Both the position numbers and the translations under genes were made by a program. From NCBI GenBank assembly GCA_934717675.1, contig CAKUYZ010000035.1, positions 1 to 17,225 of the forward strand: DNA of 17,225 nucleotides, written 5' to 3'. The notes under the pieces were generated by a model. The model did no database searches. It saw only the letters and a program-made list of their open reading frames with translations, and was not told where the DNA came from. Each line of letters starts with the position of its first letter. Position 1 is the stretch's first letter. Below, in pieces: positions 1-7,148 of the stretch. This DNA comes from an uncultured Bacteroidales bacterium (GTDB taxonomy: Bacteria; Bacteroidota; Bacteroidia; Bacteroidales; Marinilabiliaceae).

Positions 1-1409
1 GAGTGGAATGTGGCGTTGGGGTTGCAGTTGTGGCCAAAGATTCCGCTTGTGGCTGCTTTGGCCAGTTTCCGCGGGTTGGCGGACGTGATAAGGCTCGGTA
101 AGCCTTTCGCTCCGCTTTTTTGCAAGGCCCGCAGGCCGGCCTCCAAGGTCTTGCGCTCGGCCGTGGCGTCTGAGCGAGACAAGAAATCGTTGAGCTGACT
201 GATGGTTGCAGCGGTGTCTAATTTGCTTTCTGCCAATGCTGTGGCTATTCGGCCGGCCAAGATGAGGGTGCGGCTGCCCAGCCAGACGTCTCGCGTCAGT
301 CTGCGTGTCAGCTCGTTTGCCAAGTATGCGGGGCTGAAGATGCTGTCCATGGAGGCCAAGATCGAGTCCATCCGCGGGTCTTGTCGCAAAGCCGCCTGCT
401 GCGACCTCATGGTCTCCACCATGCGCGACTTGTCGGTACAATCTATTTCTCCTGCGGTCCTCTTCCTGCCGTTGGCTATGCCGGAGTAGTGGGCTGCGTA
501 GTCTATCGCTGCCTTTCGGTCCGAGTTCATCAGTTTGTCCAGCGCGTCAGTCTCCGCCATGCGCAGAGTGACGACCTGCGGCCATATTTTCTGACGCATG
601 GCCTCTATGGCCGTGGCGGACAGGTATAGGTCCGTGGAGCCAGGGTATCCCATCACCATGGCGAAGTCGCCCTCTTTGACGCCGCCAATGTTGACTGGCA
701 GCACATGAGAGGGCCGATATGGCCTGTTGCTTGCGCTGTATGTCGCTGGTTTGTTCTCTTGGTCGGCGTAGACGCGGAAGAGTGTGAAGTCTGCCGTGTG
801 ACGCGGCCAGACCCAATTGTCCGTCTCTCCGCCAAAGCGTCCCAATTGCTGCGGTGGCGCCACAACGAGGCGCACGTCCTTGAACACCTCATAGGCCAGC
901 AAGATGTGCTGGTTGCCGCAGAAGAGCTCCTCTATGTCCACCTCAAGCCGTCCTCCGTCACTCGTCTCGCGCCTGAGGGCGTTGGCCGTGGCGGTGTCGG
1001 AGAGCGTTGTCAGCTTGTCGCTCACGTCTCTCATAAAGGCCAGTTTGCGCACTTCGAGTCCGGGGCATGGAAGCTCGTCGGACAAGTCGCGAGCCGTGAA
1101 TCCGTGGGCCATATAGTCCGCCGCTGTGGAACTTAGCGACCCTACGACCCCCTCGCCGCAGTGATAGTTGGTCAAGATGAGTCCGGACTCCGACACCATC
1201 TCGCCCGTGCACCCGCCACCAAAAATCATTATGGCGTCTTTGAGGCTCGAAGAGTTGGCGGAGTAAATCTGCTCAGCGGTAAGCAGTCCGCCCGCCGCGC
1301 GGATGTCGGCTATGTTGTCCTCAATGAACAGCGGCACCCACATGCCTGGGCCCGCCAACGCCGACGTGACCGCGCAAAAGGCCGCTACGGTAAGGAAAAG
1401 GTTCTTCAA
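1..1409 (-). CDS. S46 family dipeptidyl-peptidase (DPP7/DPP11-like), partial
   Basis: This is a secreted serine peptidase of family S46, which removes dipeptides from the N-terminus of oligopeptides in the periplasm of Bacteroidota. The reading frame stays open from about 1456 to the left edge, giving 469 residues. A signal peptide (residues 1-19, ending ALA) is followed by GMWVPLF, close to the family's GMW start. The catalytic His lies in TGE..GLILTNYHCG (H83) and the catalytic Asp in WPRHTADFTLFR (D207). The catalytic Ser and the residue that sets P1 specificity lie beyond the left edge, so DPP7 and DPP11 types cannot be separated. The frame has no ATG; TTG at 1409 is the best start because it gives a proper signal peptide. 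It follows maf by 51 bases on the same strand and may be cotranscribed with it. No frameshift was seen. Confidence 0.9.
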   Translation of the reverse strand, partial: MKNLFLTVAAFCAVTSALAGPGMWVPLFIEDNIADIRAAGGLLTAEQIYSANSSSLKDAIMIFGGGCTGEMVSESGLILTNYHCGEGVVGSLSSTAADYMAHGFTARDLSDELPCPGLEVRKLAFMRDVSDKLTTLSDTATANALRRETSDGGRLEVDIEELFCGNQHILLAYEVFKDVRLVVAPPQQLGRFGGETDNWVWPRHTADFTLFRVYADQENKPATYSASNRPYRPSHVLPVNIGGVKEGDFAMVMGYPGSTDLYLSATAIEAMRQKIWPQVVTLRMAETDALDKLMNSDRKAAIDYAAHYSGIANGRKRTAGEIDCTDKSRMVETMRSQQAALRQDPRMDSILASMDSIFSPAYLANELTRRLTRDVWLGSRTLILAGRIATALAESKLDTAATISQLNDFLSRSDATAERKTLEAGLRALQKSGAKGLPSLITSANPRKLAKAATSGIFGHNCNPNATFH

Positions 1410-1460
1410 GAGAGTGTTATCTAGTAAAAAAATCAGACTGAAGGCTTGTCGGCACGCCTC

Positions 1461-2042
1461 TTAAATGGCCGCGAGTTCGGCATAGAGCCGCTGCGTGGGC
1501 AATCCCATGACATTTTGGAATGAGCCCTCTATGTAGTCAATGCCAATGGTCCCGATCCACTCTTGGATGCCATAGGCACCGGCCTTGTCCAGAGGGTGGG
1601 CTGTGGACACGTAGTGGTCTATGGCCTCTTGCGGGAGGGCGCGCATTGTCACTTTGGTCTTGACTGAAAAGGATGTGCGCCCGCCGCGCGTGACTATGCA
1701 CACGCCCGTTATCACTTTGTGCGTTTTCCCGCTCAGCTCGCGCAACATCCGGCGGGCCTCGTCCTCGTCTTTGGGTTTGCCGAGAATCTGCTTGTCTAGC
1801 AGCACCACGGTGTCTGCCGTTATGAGGATGTCATTGTCATTGATGTCCGCGGCATAGGCGTCGGCTTTCTCGTTGGCTACGTATTCCGCCACGTCCTTTG
1901 GGTTCAGGTTTTCGGGATATTGCTCCGTCACGCCCGGTTTGGTCACAGTGTCAAAATCCACACCCATTTCGCGGAGCAGTTCTTGCCTCCTTGGTGATCC
2001 GCTGGCCAGCATCACGTGCTTGCCTTTCAGGTTGTCTAGCAT
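1461..2042 (-). CDS. maf: Maf-like nucleoside triphosphate pyrophosphatase
   Basis: Maf proteins are cytoplasmic house-cleaning enzymes that hydrolyse non-canonical or modified nucleoside triphosphates to the monophosphate. The sequence shows the family signature LASGSPRRQELL near the N-terminus, then ITADTVV with the conserved Asp, LGKPKDEDEA, SGKTHKVITGV, DKAGAYGIQEWIG and NVMGLP. From the chosen ATG the protein has 193 residues, normal for the family. An in-frame ATG at 2093 would add 17 residues (MTTGKSIFAQ...), but a -7 promoter element (TATATTTG, 2069-2076) lies inside that extension. Translation therefore more likely begins at 2042, giving MLDNLKG, which resembles the usual start of Bacteroidales Maf proteins as I recall them. 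The S46 peptidase gene follows, and the divergent restriction-modification cassette lies upstream. Confidence 0.93.
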   Translation of the reverse strand: MLDNLKGKHVMLASGSPRRQELLREMGVDFDTVTKPGVTEQYPENLNPKDVAEYVANEKADAYAADINDNDILITADTVVLLDKQILGKPKDEDEARRMLRELSGKTHKVITGVCIVTRGGRTSFSVKTKVTMRALPQEAIDHYVSTAHPLDKAGAYGIQEWIGTIGIDYIEGSFQNVMGLPTQRLYAELAAI

Positions 2043-2068
2043 CTCTTGTTGTTGTGTTGCAAATTGCG

Positions 2069-2098
2069 CAAATATACTCTTTCCCGTAGTCATTTCAA
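2069..2098 (-). promoter_or_regulatory. Bacteroidota-type promoter of maf
   Basis: On the minus strand TTG (2096-2098) and TATATTTG (2069-2076) are separated by 19 bases, matching the TTG / TAnnTTTG arrangement known for the Bacteroidota housekeeping sigma factor. The expected transcript start, about 2064, leaves a leader of roughly 20 bases before the ATG at 2042. This placement is the argument against the longer ORF starting at 2093. Confidence 0.6.
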
Positions 2099-2279
2099 AA
2101 GGAGCGGGAGCTGGGTGTCGGCAAATTGGCCATTGCCGGCAGCCTTGGCTTCAATCTTGCAAATGGATGACTTTTGCCTGGCGTCATTAAGCCCCCAATT
2201 GGTCATTTTGACTGGGAAACGGAGCAAATAGAAATGTAATTGTAAGACAGTCGTTAGGCGTTGTCGTCATTAGATCTGG

Positions 2280-2287
2280 TAACTTTG
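2280..2287 (+). promoter_or_regulatory. Upstream -7-like element of the restriction-modification cassette
   Basis: TAACTTTG fits TAnnTTTG and is part of a 10-base direct repeat (GTAACTTTGT at 2279-2288 and 2344-2353). The GTG at 2287 that would open a longer methyltransferase frame lies inside this element, so it is unlikely to be a start codon for a transcript made here. The nearest TTG (2261-2263) is only 16 bases upstream, so the match to a full promoter is partial. Confidence 0.35.
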
Positions 2288-2344
2288 TGGCTGATTATGC
2301 TGTAACCTCGCTCCTTATCCTCTGGGTTACGTTTTCTTATTTTG

Positions 2345-2352
2345 TAACTTTG
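2345..2352 (+). promoter_or_regulatory. Proximal -7-like element before the methyltransferase
   Basis: This second TAACTTTG lies 18 bases before the ATG at 2371, which would leave a very short leader. No good TTG was found 19-21 bases upstream. It is the second copy of the repeat at 2279-2288. Between the two copies is an inverted pair, GTAACC (2302-2307) and GGTTAC (2325-2330), which could bind a regulator. Confidence 0.45.
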
Positions 2353-2370
2353 TTCCGTGATGCTACCAAT

Positions 2371-3081
2371 ATGCCGAATAGAAACCTTAAAATAATAAGT
2401 CTGTTTTCTGGTGCTGGCGGTCTAGACATAGGCTTTGGCAGAGCTGGTTTTAAGACTGCTGTCGCTGTGGAGATAGATCCTTCTTGCTGTGACACGCTTA
2501 GGGCGAATATGCCCGAACTGCCCATAATTTGTCGAAGCATAACGGAAGTCTCGGCTGCGGAAATTTTGGAGGCAGGAGGTTTAGAGGTCGGAGAGGCGGC
2601 CTTGGTGATTGGTGGGCCGCCTTGCCAGAGCTTCAGCCTCGCAGGTATGCGCAGGGGCTTAAACGATGACAGGGGCAGGCTTCTCTTTGAGTTCGTCAGA
2701 ATTGTTAGGGAGACGCTTCCTAAAGGCTTTGTCCTTGAAAACGTGAAAGGTTTAACCAACTGGGATAAAGGCCGAGCTATGAATCTTTTGGCAGAAGAAC
2801 TCACAAAGCCAATAGTATATAACGGCGTAAGCTATCAGTATCATATAGCCCCGCCAAAAGTTTTGGATGCGGTCAATTATGGTGCGCCACAATTTAGGGA
2901 AAGGCTTGTACTAGTAGGGAATCGAATGGGTAAGCCCTACGAATATCCCAAACCGTTTGATGGTCCGTATAAAACGGTATGGGAAGCAATTGGAAACCTT
3001 CCGGAGCCTGAGCAGCCATCAGAAGTTGCCCAGCGGGTCGCAAGTTGCATTAAAGACAGAATAAAAAAACATGGCTACTAG
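2371..3081 (+). CDS. C5-cytosine DNA methyltransferase, N-terminal part (motifs I-VIII)
   Basis: This encodes the AdoMet-binding and catalytic part of a type II DNA cytosine-5 methyltransferase (236 residues). Visible motifs are I (LFSGAGGLDIGF, 11-22), IV with the catalytic Cys (GGPPCQS, C85), VI (ENVKG, 123-127) and VIII (QFRERLVLVG, 174-183). The target-recognition remainder and motifs IX-X are not in this frame, which ends at TAG just after an A7 tract (3063-3069). They continue in the +1 frame in the next ORF, which overlaps by 11 bases. Removing one A would fuse both into a normal 370-residue enzyme. A split at this place is known for M.AquI, an active two-subunit enzyme. ATG 2371 was chosen over GTG 2287 because promoter-like elements lie between them. 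The AT-rich base use points to horizontal transfer. Confidence 0.85.
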   Translation: MPNRNLKIISLFSGAGGLDIGFGRAGFKTAVAVEIDPSCCDTLRANMPELPIICRSITEVSAAEILEAGGLEVGEAALVIGGPPCQSFSLAGMRRGLNDDRGRLLFEFVRIVRETLPKGFVLENVKGLTNWDKGRAMNLLAEELTKPIVYNGVSYQYHIAPPKVLDAVNYGAPQFRERLVLVGNRMGKPYEYPKPFDGPYKTVWEAIGNLPEPEQPSEVAQRVASCIKDRIKKHGY

Positions 3082-3484
3082 GAAACTACCTAACCACGTA
3101 GTTACGGCACATTCTCCTTCCACATTAGAGAAAATCAAAAAGGTTCCAATAGGGGGAAGGCTTGCGGACATAGAGCAGATTTATGGGTCTACTTACAGAA
3201 GATTAGATCCCGACAGACCTTCTTTCACGGTTACTAGAAGTGGGTATCGTGACTTTATACACCCATATGAAGACAGAATGTTGACTGTGAGGGAGTTGGC
3301 TTGTCTTCAGACATTCCCTTTGGATTGGGAGATCAAGGGCGTTAGACTAGATTCGTATAGCTCTACAAGAAAGACTACCATGACCCAATTTGGCCAGGTG
3401 GGTAATGCGGTGCCACCAGTCTTAGCAGAGGCTGTGGCAAATTCTATTATGAAGCAATGGTTTGATGATGAGGAAGAAAAATGA
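3071..3484 (+). CDS. C5-cytosine DNA methyltransferase, C-terminal part (motifs IX-X)
   Basis: This 137-residue ORF carries the rest of the methyltransferase. It begins with LPNHVVTAHSP and KIKKVPIGG, sequence typical of the segment after motif VIII, then RPSFTVT, motif IX (HPYEDRMLTVRELACLQTFP, 64-83) and motif X (QFGQVGNAVPP, 106-116). Alone it lacks the catalytic Cys and the motif I AdoMet loop, so it can act only with the upstream product. Its ATG (3071) overlaps the end of the upstream ORF, whose TAG is at 3079-3081, which would allow translational coupling. Its own stop overlaps the ATG of the endonuclease gene (ATGA at 3481-3484). It may be a true beta subunit, as in M.AquI, the downstream half of a frameshifted gene, or the result of a sequencing error in the A7 tract. 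Confidence 0.82.
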   Translation: MATRKLPNHVVTAHSPSTLEKIKKVPIGGRLADIEQIYGSTYRRLDPDRPSFTVTRSGYRDFIHPYEDRMLTVRELACLQTFPLDWEIKGVRLDSYSSTRKTTMTQFGQVGNAVPPVLAEAVANSIMKQWFDDEEEK

Positions 3485-4527
3485 TGGCAAAAGTACCAGA
3501 ATCAGTTGTTAAGGAATCTTATTTGTTAAAATCGACCTTCTTCTATAATCGGCTTAATACAAATGGATACTTTTCCCTTTTCGTAAAGGTGAAGAAATTT
3601 GTGACAATTGAGGGTGATAAATTGGATTGGAGCAAGAGAGCGGAATGGAATGTAAGTGAGGATGCTTGGAGCATAATTCAAAAATGTGGAATATCGCCAG
3701 CTGTGGTGTTTGTCCACCCGAAGGTGTTGAAGTTAAATCCTAGCTTCTTGAAGTTTTACAGGTCTATCGCCATGCTTCCGCAAAAGGGATTGGCGGCGAT
3801 TTCTAAGGTTTCAAATATTGACCCCATAGAAAAGGATCGGGTAGATGCGAGCAAAATTAAGGCGGAAAGCATAACTAAACTTGCAAAGGCTGTAAATGAG
3901 GTCCTTTCGTTAGTGGTGACAATTGCTTCCGGCTTGAACGAAAAGCGGCTTGAAGGCATGATGTTTGCAACCGCAGGAACTAATATTGACGGTTCTTGGC
4001 GTAACCAAATAGGGGCTGAAGGTGAACGCGTGATTAGGACGATTATACTAAACGGTTTGCTTCATAATGAAGAAGTAACTTCCCTTATAGATAAAGCTAA
4101 CAATACGGTAGAAATCAGCTCCGCGGAGGCTCAGGAACTTACGGAAAACGTAGACTCTGTTAGGACTATCAATCTTTCAAACGGTTATTCTGTTTGCTTT
4201 GCTTCTGAGCCTGATGTTACTATGTATAATCCAGAGGGAGACGTAGTGGGTATCATAGAAATAAAAGCAGGATTAGATCCCGCGGGGGCTTTGGAAAGAC
4301 TGGGCGCTATGTTTAAATCTTTTGAAAATACGTTGTCTGAATACCCTGACGCGGTAACGATATTAGTGGCGACTTGTATTACGAAGGAGGTAGAAAACAG
4401 GCTTAATGCGTCTATGGTGGTAAGGCAGAAGTATATAACCACGGTTATTACCGCAAATGACAGAGAAAAACGAAAGTTTGTGAATAGACTAAGGGTTATA
4501 ATGGGGCTGGCTAAACCTAGCATCTAG
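3481..4527 (+). CDS. Probable type II restriction endonuclease (PD-(D/E)XK-like)
   Basis: This 348-residue protein follows the split methyltransferase with a 4-base ATGA overlap, the usual position of the endonuclease partner. I do not recognise the family with certainty. A plausible nuclease active site is SEPDVT...IIEIKAG, with D245, E260 and K262 fitting PD-x14-ExK; E180/E182 in GAEGER may also contribute. The N-terminal half has no motif I can name, and there is no signal peptide or membrane segment. The frame is intact over its whole length. An intact endonuclease implies that the methyltransferase must be active in the cell, or the nuclease must be inactive. The recognition sequence cannot be read from the protein. 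Like the methyltransferase genes, it is far more AT-rich than the flanks. ATG 3484 is an alternative start one codon later. Confidence 0.7.
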   Translation: MMAKVPESVVKESYLLKSTFFYNRLNTNGYFSLFVKVKKFVTIEGDKLDWSKRAEWNVSEDAWSIIQKCGISPAVVFVHPKVLKLNPSFLKFYRSIAMLPQKGLAAISKVSNIDPIEKDRVDASKIKAESITKLAKAVNEVLSLVVTIASGLNEKRLEGMMFATAGTNIDGSWRNQIGAEGERVIRTIILNGLLHNEEVTSLIDKANNTVEISSAEAQELTENVDSVRTINLSNGYSVCFASEPDVTMYNPEGDVVGIIEIKAGLDPAGALERLGAMFKSFENTLSEYPDAVTILVATCITKEVENRLNASMVVRQKYITTVITANDREKRKFVNRLRVIMGLAKPSI

Positions 4528-4601
4528 TGCGTGTTAGAGTTGACGCTTGACAAAAACAGGTATGCAAGGGCGATAGTTACTCGTTTGAATTTTGAGGAGA
4601 A

Positions 4602-4688
4602 ATGAGCCGTATGGGGTTATCGTGTAACCTTGGCCTATGCCTCTTTTTTGCTGGCACCAGGGCCGCCAACGTGCAGGAGTGCCGTTAG
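4602..4688 (+). CDS. Possible very small ORF (28 aa), doubtful
   Basis: An ATG preceded by GAGGAGAA opens a 28-codon frame (MSRMGLSCNLGLCLFFAG...) that ends at TAG 4686-4688, overlapping the last bases of sdaA on the other strand. The purine-rich leader and the hydrophobic stretch are the only support. No TAnnTTTG element is evident nearby. It may be chance sequence in the gap between the endonuclease gene and sdaA. Confidence 0.12.
   Translation: MSRMGLSCNLGLCLFFAGTRAANVQECR
4615..4629. repeat. Short inverted repeat GGTTA-N5-TAACC
   Basis: A perfect 5-bp dyad with a 5-base centre lies between the convergent ends of the endonuclease gene and sdaA. It has no T-tract on either side, so it is not a convincing intrinsic terminator. 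It uses the same GTAAC/GTTAC word seen in the region upstream of the methyltransferase. Confidence 0.25.
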
Positions 4689-5896
4689 TCGTCAATCTCA
4701 ATCTTAGCCAGTCCGCCCTCGCTTGTCTCTTTATATACCGATGGGAGGTCATGTCCCGTCTGTTTCATCACCTCCACTACACGGTCGAACGAAACGCGAT
4801 GACGTCCGTCTGTAAACGCCGAATACGTATTAGCGTCGAGCGCACGGGCAGCGGCATAAGCATTGCGCTCTATACAAGGAATCTGCACCAATCCGCATAC
4901 GGGGTCGCACGTCATGCCCAGATGATGCTCCAGCCCCATCTCTGCGGCATACTCAATCTGTGTGGTGCTGCCGCCAAAGAGCTGGTTGGCTGCCGCCGCG
5001 GCCATGGCGCAAGCCACGCCCACCTCGCCTTGGCAACCCACTTCCGCTCCGGCTATTGAGGCGTTCTCTTTCACAATGTCGCCAACAAGCCCTGCTGTGG
5101 CCAACGCTCTCAAAATCCGTTTTTCGGAGAACTCTCGCGTGACGGCCAGGTGGTACAGCACCGCCGGAAGCACGCCACATGAACCGCACGTCGGGGCTGT
5201 CACAATGCGCCCGCCGCCTGCGTTTTCTTCACTCACGGCCAGTGCGTAGGCGAAGACGAGGCCTCTGCTCTGGAGGCTGGGCTTAGACCCGCTGGAGCGG
5301 TAGTAGTAGGCGGCAGCCTTGCGGCGCAGGTGAAGCGGGCCTGGCAGAACTCCCTCATTGTCAAGGCCGTTGCGGATGGAGGCCTTCATGGTGTCCCAAA
5401 CAACGGCCAGGTAGTCCCATACGTCACTCTCCTCATACTGATCCACAGATTCCCAGTAGCTCTTGCCTGTGTGGCTGCACCAGTGGATTATGTCCGTCAT
5501 GTGCGTGAGCGGGTATATGTCTTGCGGCTGCCAAGCCCCTCCGGCCGATGTGCCGTCACTCAAAGCGCCGCCGCCCACACTGTAGACGCGCCACGAGGCC
5601 ATCTCCGACCCGTCGGCAGCGAACGCCTTGAAGTCCATCCCGTTGGTGTGGAACGGGAGCACCGTCTCGGGGCGCCAGACAATGTCTGTCTTGGCCAGGG
5701 GCTCCAGCACGTCCAGAATGGCACGGTCCGTAAGGTGGCCGCGTCCCGTGGCGGCTAGGCTGCCGTAGAGCGTCACCTCGTAGCGGGCCGCCCCGCCGTG
5801 CCGTCCTGAAAAAATCTCCGCGGCTCTCCGCGGCCCCATTGTGTGGCTGCTCGATGGCCCGTTGCCTATCCTATATAGCTCTTTGATGCTCTTCAT
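4685..5896 (-). CDS. sdaA: L-serine ammonia-lyase (L-serine dehydratase), iron-sulfur type
   Basis: This cytoplasmic enzyme deaminates L-serine to pyruvate and ammonia using a [4Fe-4S] cluster. The 403-residue chain has the beta domain first (SSSHTMGPRRAAEIF, residues 15-29) and the alpha domain after it. The alpha domain shows TAPTCGSCGVLPA (233-245), GCQGEVG (C288), GMTCDPVCG (C330) and IPCIERNA (C341). The Cys spacings 42 and 11 equal those of the cluster ligands in the Legionella enzyme, so C288, C330 and C341 are the likely ligands. It is the single-chain fused form. The gene begins 33 bases after the barrel-protein gene and lacks an obvious promoter of its own, so it is probably the last gene of the nfo run. 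No intrinsic terminator was found after it. Confidence 0.95.
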   Translation of the reverse strand: MKSIKELYRIGNGPSSSHTMGPRRAAEIFSGRHGGAARYEVTLYGSLAATGRGHLTDRAILDVLEPLAKTDIVWRPETVLPFHTNGMDFKAFAADGSEMASWRVYSVGGGALSDGTSAGGAWQPQDIYPLTHMTDIIHWCSHTGKSYWESVDQYEESDVWDYLAVVWDTMKASIRNGLDNEGVLPGPLHLRRKAAAYYYRSSGSKPSLQSRGLVFAYALAVSEENAGGGRIVTAPTCGSCGVLPAVLYHLAVTREFSEKRILRALATAGLVGDIVKENASIAGAEVGCQGEVGVACAMAAAAANQLFGGSTTQIEYAAEMGLEHHLGMTCDPVCGLVQIPCIERNAYAAARALDANTYSAFTDGRHRVSFDRVVEVMKQTGHDLPSVYKETSEGGLAKIEIDD

Positions 5897-5929
5897 GCTC
5901 GGTTCTACGTTTGTTGGTGGGCGTTGTTG

Positions 5930-7144
5930 CTAGAAAGCTTCGCGAATGTTGAAGTATATGGCTTTGTCCCCGCGGCTGGATATGCCGCCATCTAGCCTGA
6001 GGTTCAAACCTTTGCCGGGAAACACGGCTAGCCGCAGTCCGGCCCCGCACATGGCGTGGACCGATGTGAATATGCCGCTTGCGTCATCCGTCACGTTTCC
6101 CAGCGCGCCAAAGGCCGTGGCCCCGATGCGCCAGAACAGCGGCGCGCGCAGTTCGGCCTGCGCCAGCCACGCCCCGCGGCCCAGATATTTGAGGTTGTGG
6201 CCAATGGCTCGCCCTAGGCGCGTGCCGCCACAAGTGGCCATTTTGGTGAATGGCGCATGGCCGCACCTGATGTCGGCGTAGCCTTGCAGGGCCAGGGCCA
6301 TATGGTCTCCTATGGGGACGTATCGGCGCGCGTCGAGCGTGAGGGCGCAAAACTTATGGCCTCTGCCTCCCAACCGTCCATACCCTATGGCTTTGAGGCG
6401 AGCGTAGGCGCCACGGCGCGGCCAAAGGGCTTCGTCTCGCGTGTCATAGCCAAAGGCGAGGCCAAGGCCGAAGCTGTCTCCCGCTCCCGCGCTGGTCAGG
6501 AGGCTCGCCTGGGCGGAGAGGCTATCCGCCTGAGGCGATATGTTGGAGAACGAATAGTGGTCGGCATCCAACGCTACGCCCACGCGCCAGGGCCCCGTCT
6601 CTCCCAGGCCTTTCAGAAGCTCGGCGTTGAGTGTCAGACGGTTGAAGTCATATTCTGCAATGGCTCTTTTGTCTTTTTGATTGCCAGGCTCGTAGAGGTC
6701 GTCCGGTTGTCTGTAAGCCTCCATTTTTGCCGTCAGGTCCATACGGTGGGGCAGGAACACGTCAGCGTCGCACTGCACTTCAAACATTCGTTTGGTGGAT
6801 ATGAGTATGGCTGGCGTGATGGTGGCGGGCTTGGGCAACCTGTCCGCGTTAATCTGGAGCATAGGCATCACCCCCACGGCCAGTCCCGAGCGGCTGGAGT
6901 AGGATGCCGCGGGATAGATGGCCAGCGACCATTGGTCGCGGTCCATTGTGAGTGCGTCTAGCACGGTCTCGGCGAGCCTTATGGCGTCATCGGCCGCGCG
7001 TCGCAGAGTGCTGCCCGGTGTGGTGTCGGCCGTCGCCGCTTGTTGAGCCGTTGCCTCTGGGGCGCAAATGAGCGTCGCGAGTATGATGCCGATGGCCACC
7101 TTTAGTGGAAGATGCCGCCTTGGGCGTTGTCCGCATTGGCCCAT
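5930..7144 (-). CDS. Outer-membrane beta-barrel protein, BamA/TamA (D15 surface antigen)-like
   Basis: This 404-residue protein has a signal peptide (basic start with RPRRH, hydrophobic core to about residue 28, then APEATAQ). It is followed by a predicted barrel of alternating strands with many Gly and aromatic residues. Features of the Omp85 C-terminal domain are LGLAFGYDTRDEALWPRRGAY (about residues 229-249) followed by a long glycine-rich barrel, and a terminal Phe (NIREAF), the recognition end for barrel insertion. No POTRA domain is visible, so it is not BamA itself; it may be a structural or transport barrel. The start codon lies 4 bases after the stop of the DUF4294 gene, suggesting translational coupling and a related envelope role. 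The substrate is unknown. Confidence 0.72.
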   Translation of the reverse strand: MGQCGQRPRRHLPLKVAIGIILATLICAPEATAQQAATADTTPGSTLRRAADDAIRLAETVLDALTMDRDQWSLAIYPAASYSSRSGLAVGVMPMLQINADRLPKPATITPAILISTKRMFEVQCDADVFLPHRMDLTAKMEAYRQPDDLYEPGNQKDKRAIAEYDFNRLTLNAELLKGLGETGPWRVGVALDADHYSFSNISPQADSLSAQASLLTSAGAGDSFGLGLAFGYDTRDEALWPRRGAYARLKAIGYGRLGGRGHKFCALTLDARRYVPIGDHMALALQGYADIRCGHAPFTKMATCGGTRLGRAIGHNLKYLGRGAWLAQAELRAPLFWRIGATAFGALGNVTDDASGIFTSVHAMCGAGLRLAVFPGKGLNLRLDGGISSRGDKAIYFNIREAF

Positions 7145-7148
7145 ATTG

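Noticed and set aside
10..1424. Several plus-strand and minus-strand short ORFs
   Set aside because: They are other-frame shadows of the S46 peptidase frame, which runs open on the minus strand off the left edge and carries recognisable catalytic motifs.
2119..2138. Inverted repeat CGGCAA-N8-TTGCCG upstream of the maf promoter
   Set aside because: The arms are only 6 bp, there is no T-tract, and no clear relation to a promoter element, so it may be chance.
2287..2370. 28-codon GTG-initiated extension of the methyltransferase
   Set aside because: The GTG lies in a -7-like element and a second such element falls within the extension. The hydrophobic added segment is unlike C5-methyltransferase N-termini.
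4528..4684. Search for an intrinsic terminator between the endonuclease gene and sdaA
   Set aside because: Only weak 4-5 bp stems without a T-tract were found on either strand.
6257..6961. 234-codon plus-strand ORF
   Set aside because: It is antisense to the barrel-protein gene, which has a signal peptide and a terminal Phe and is tightly spaced with its neighbours.
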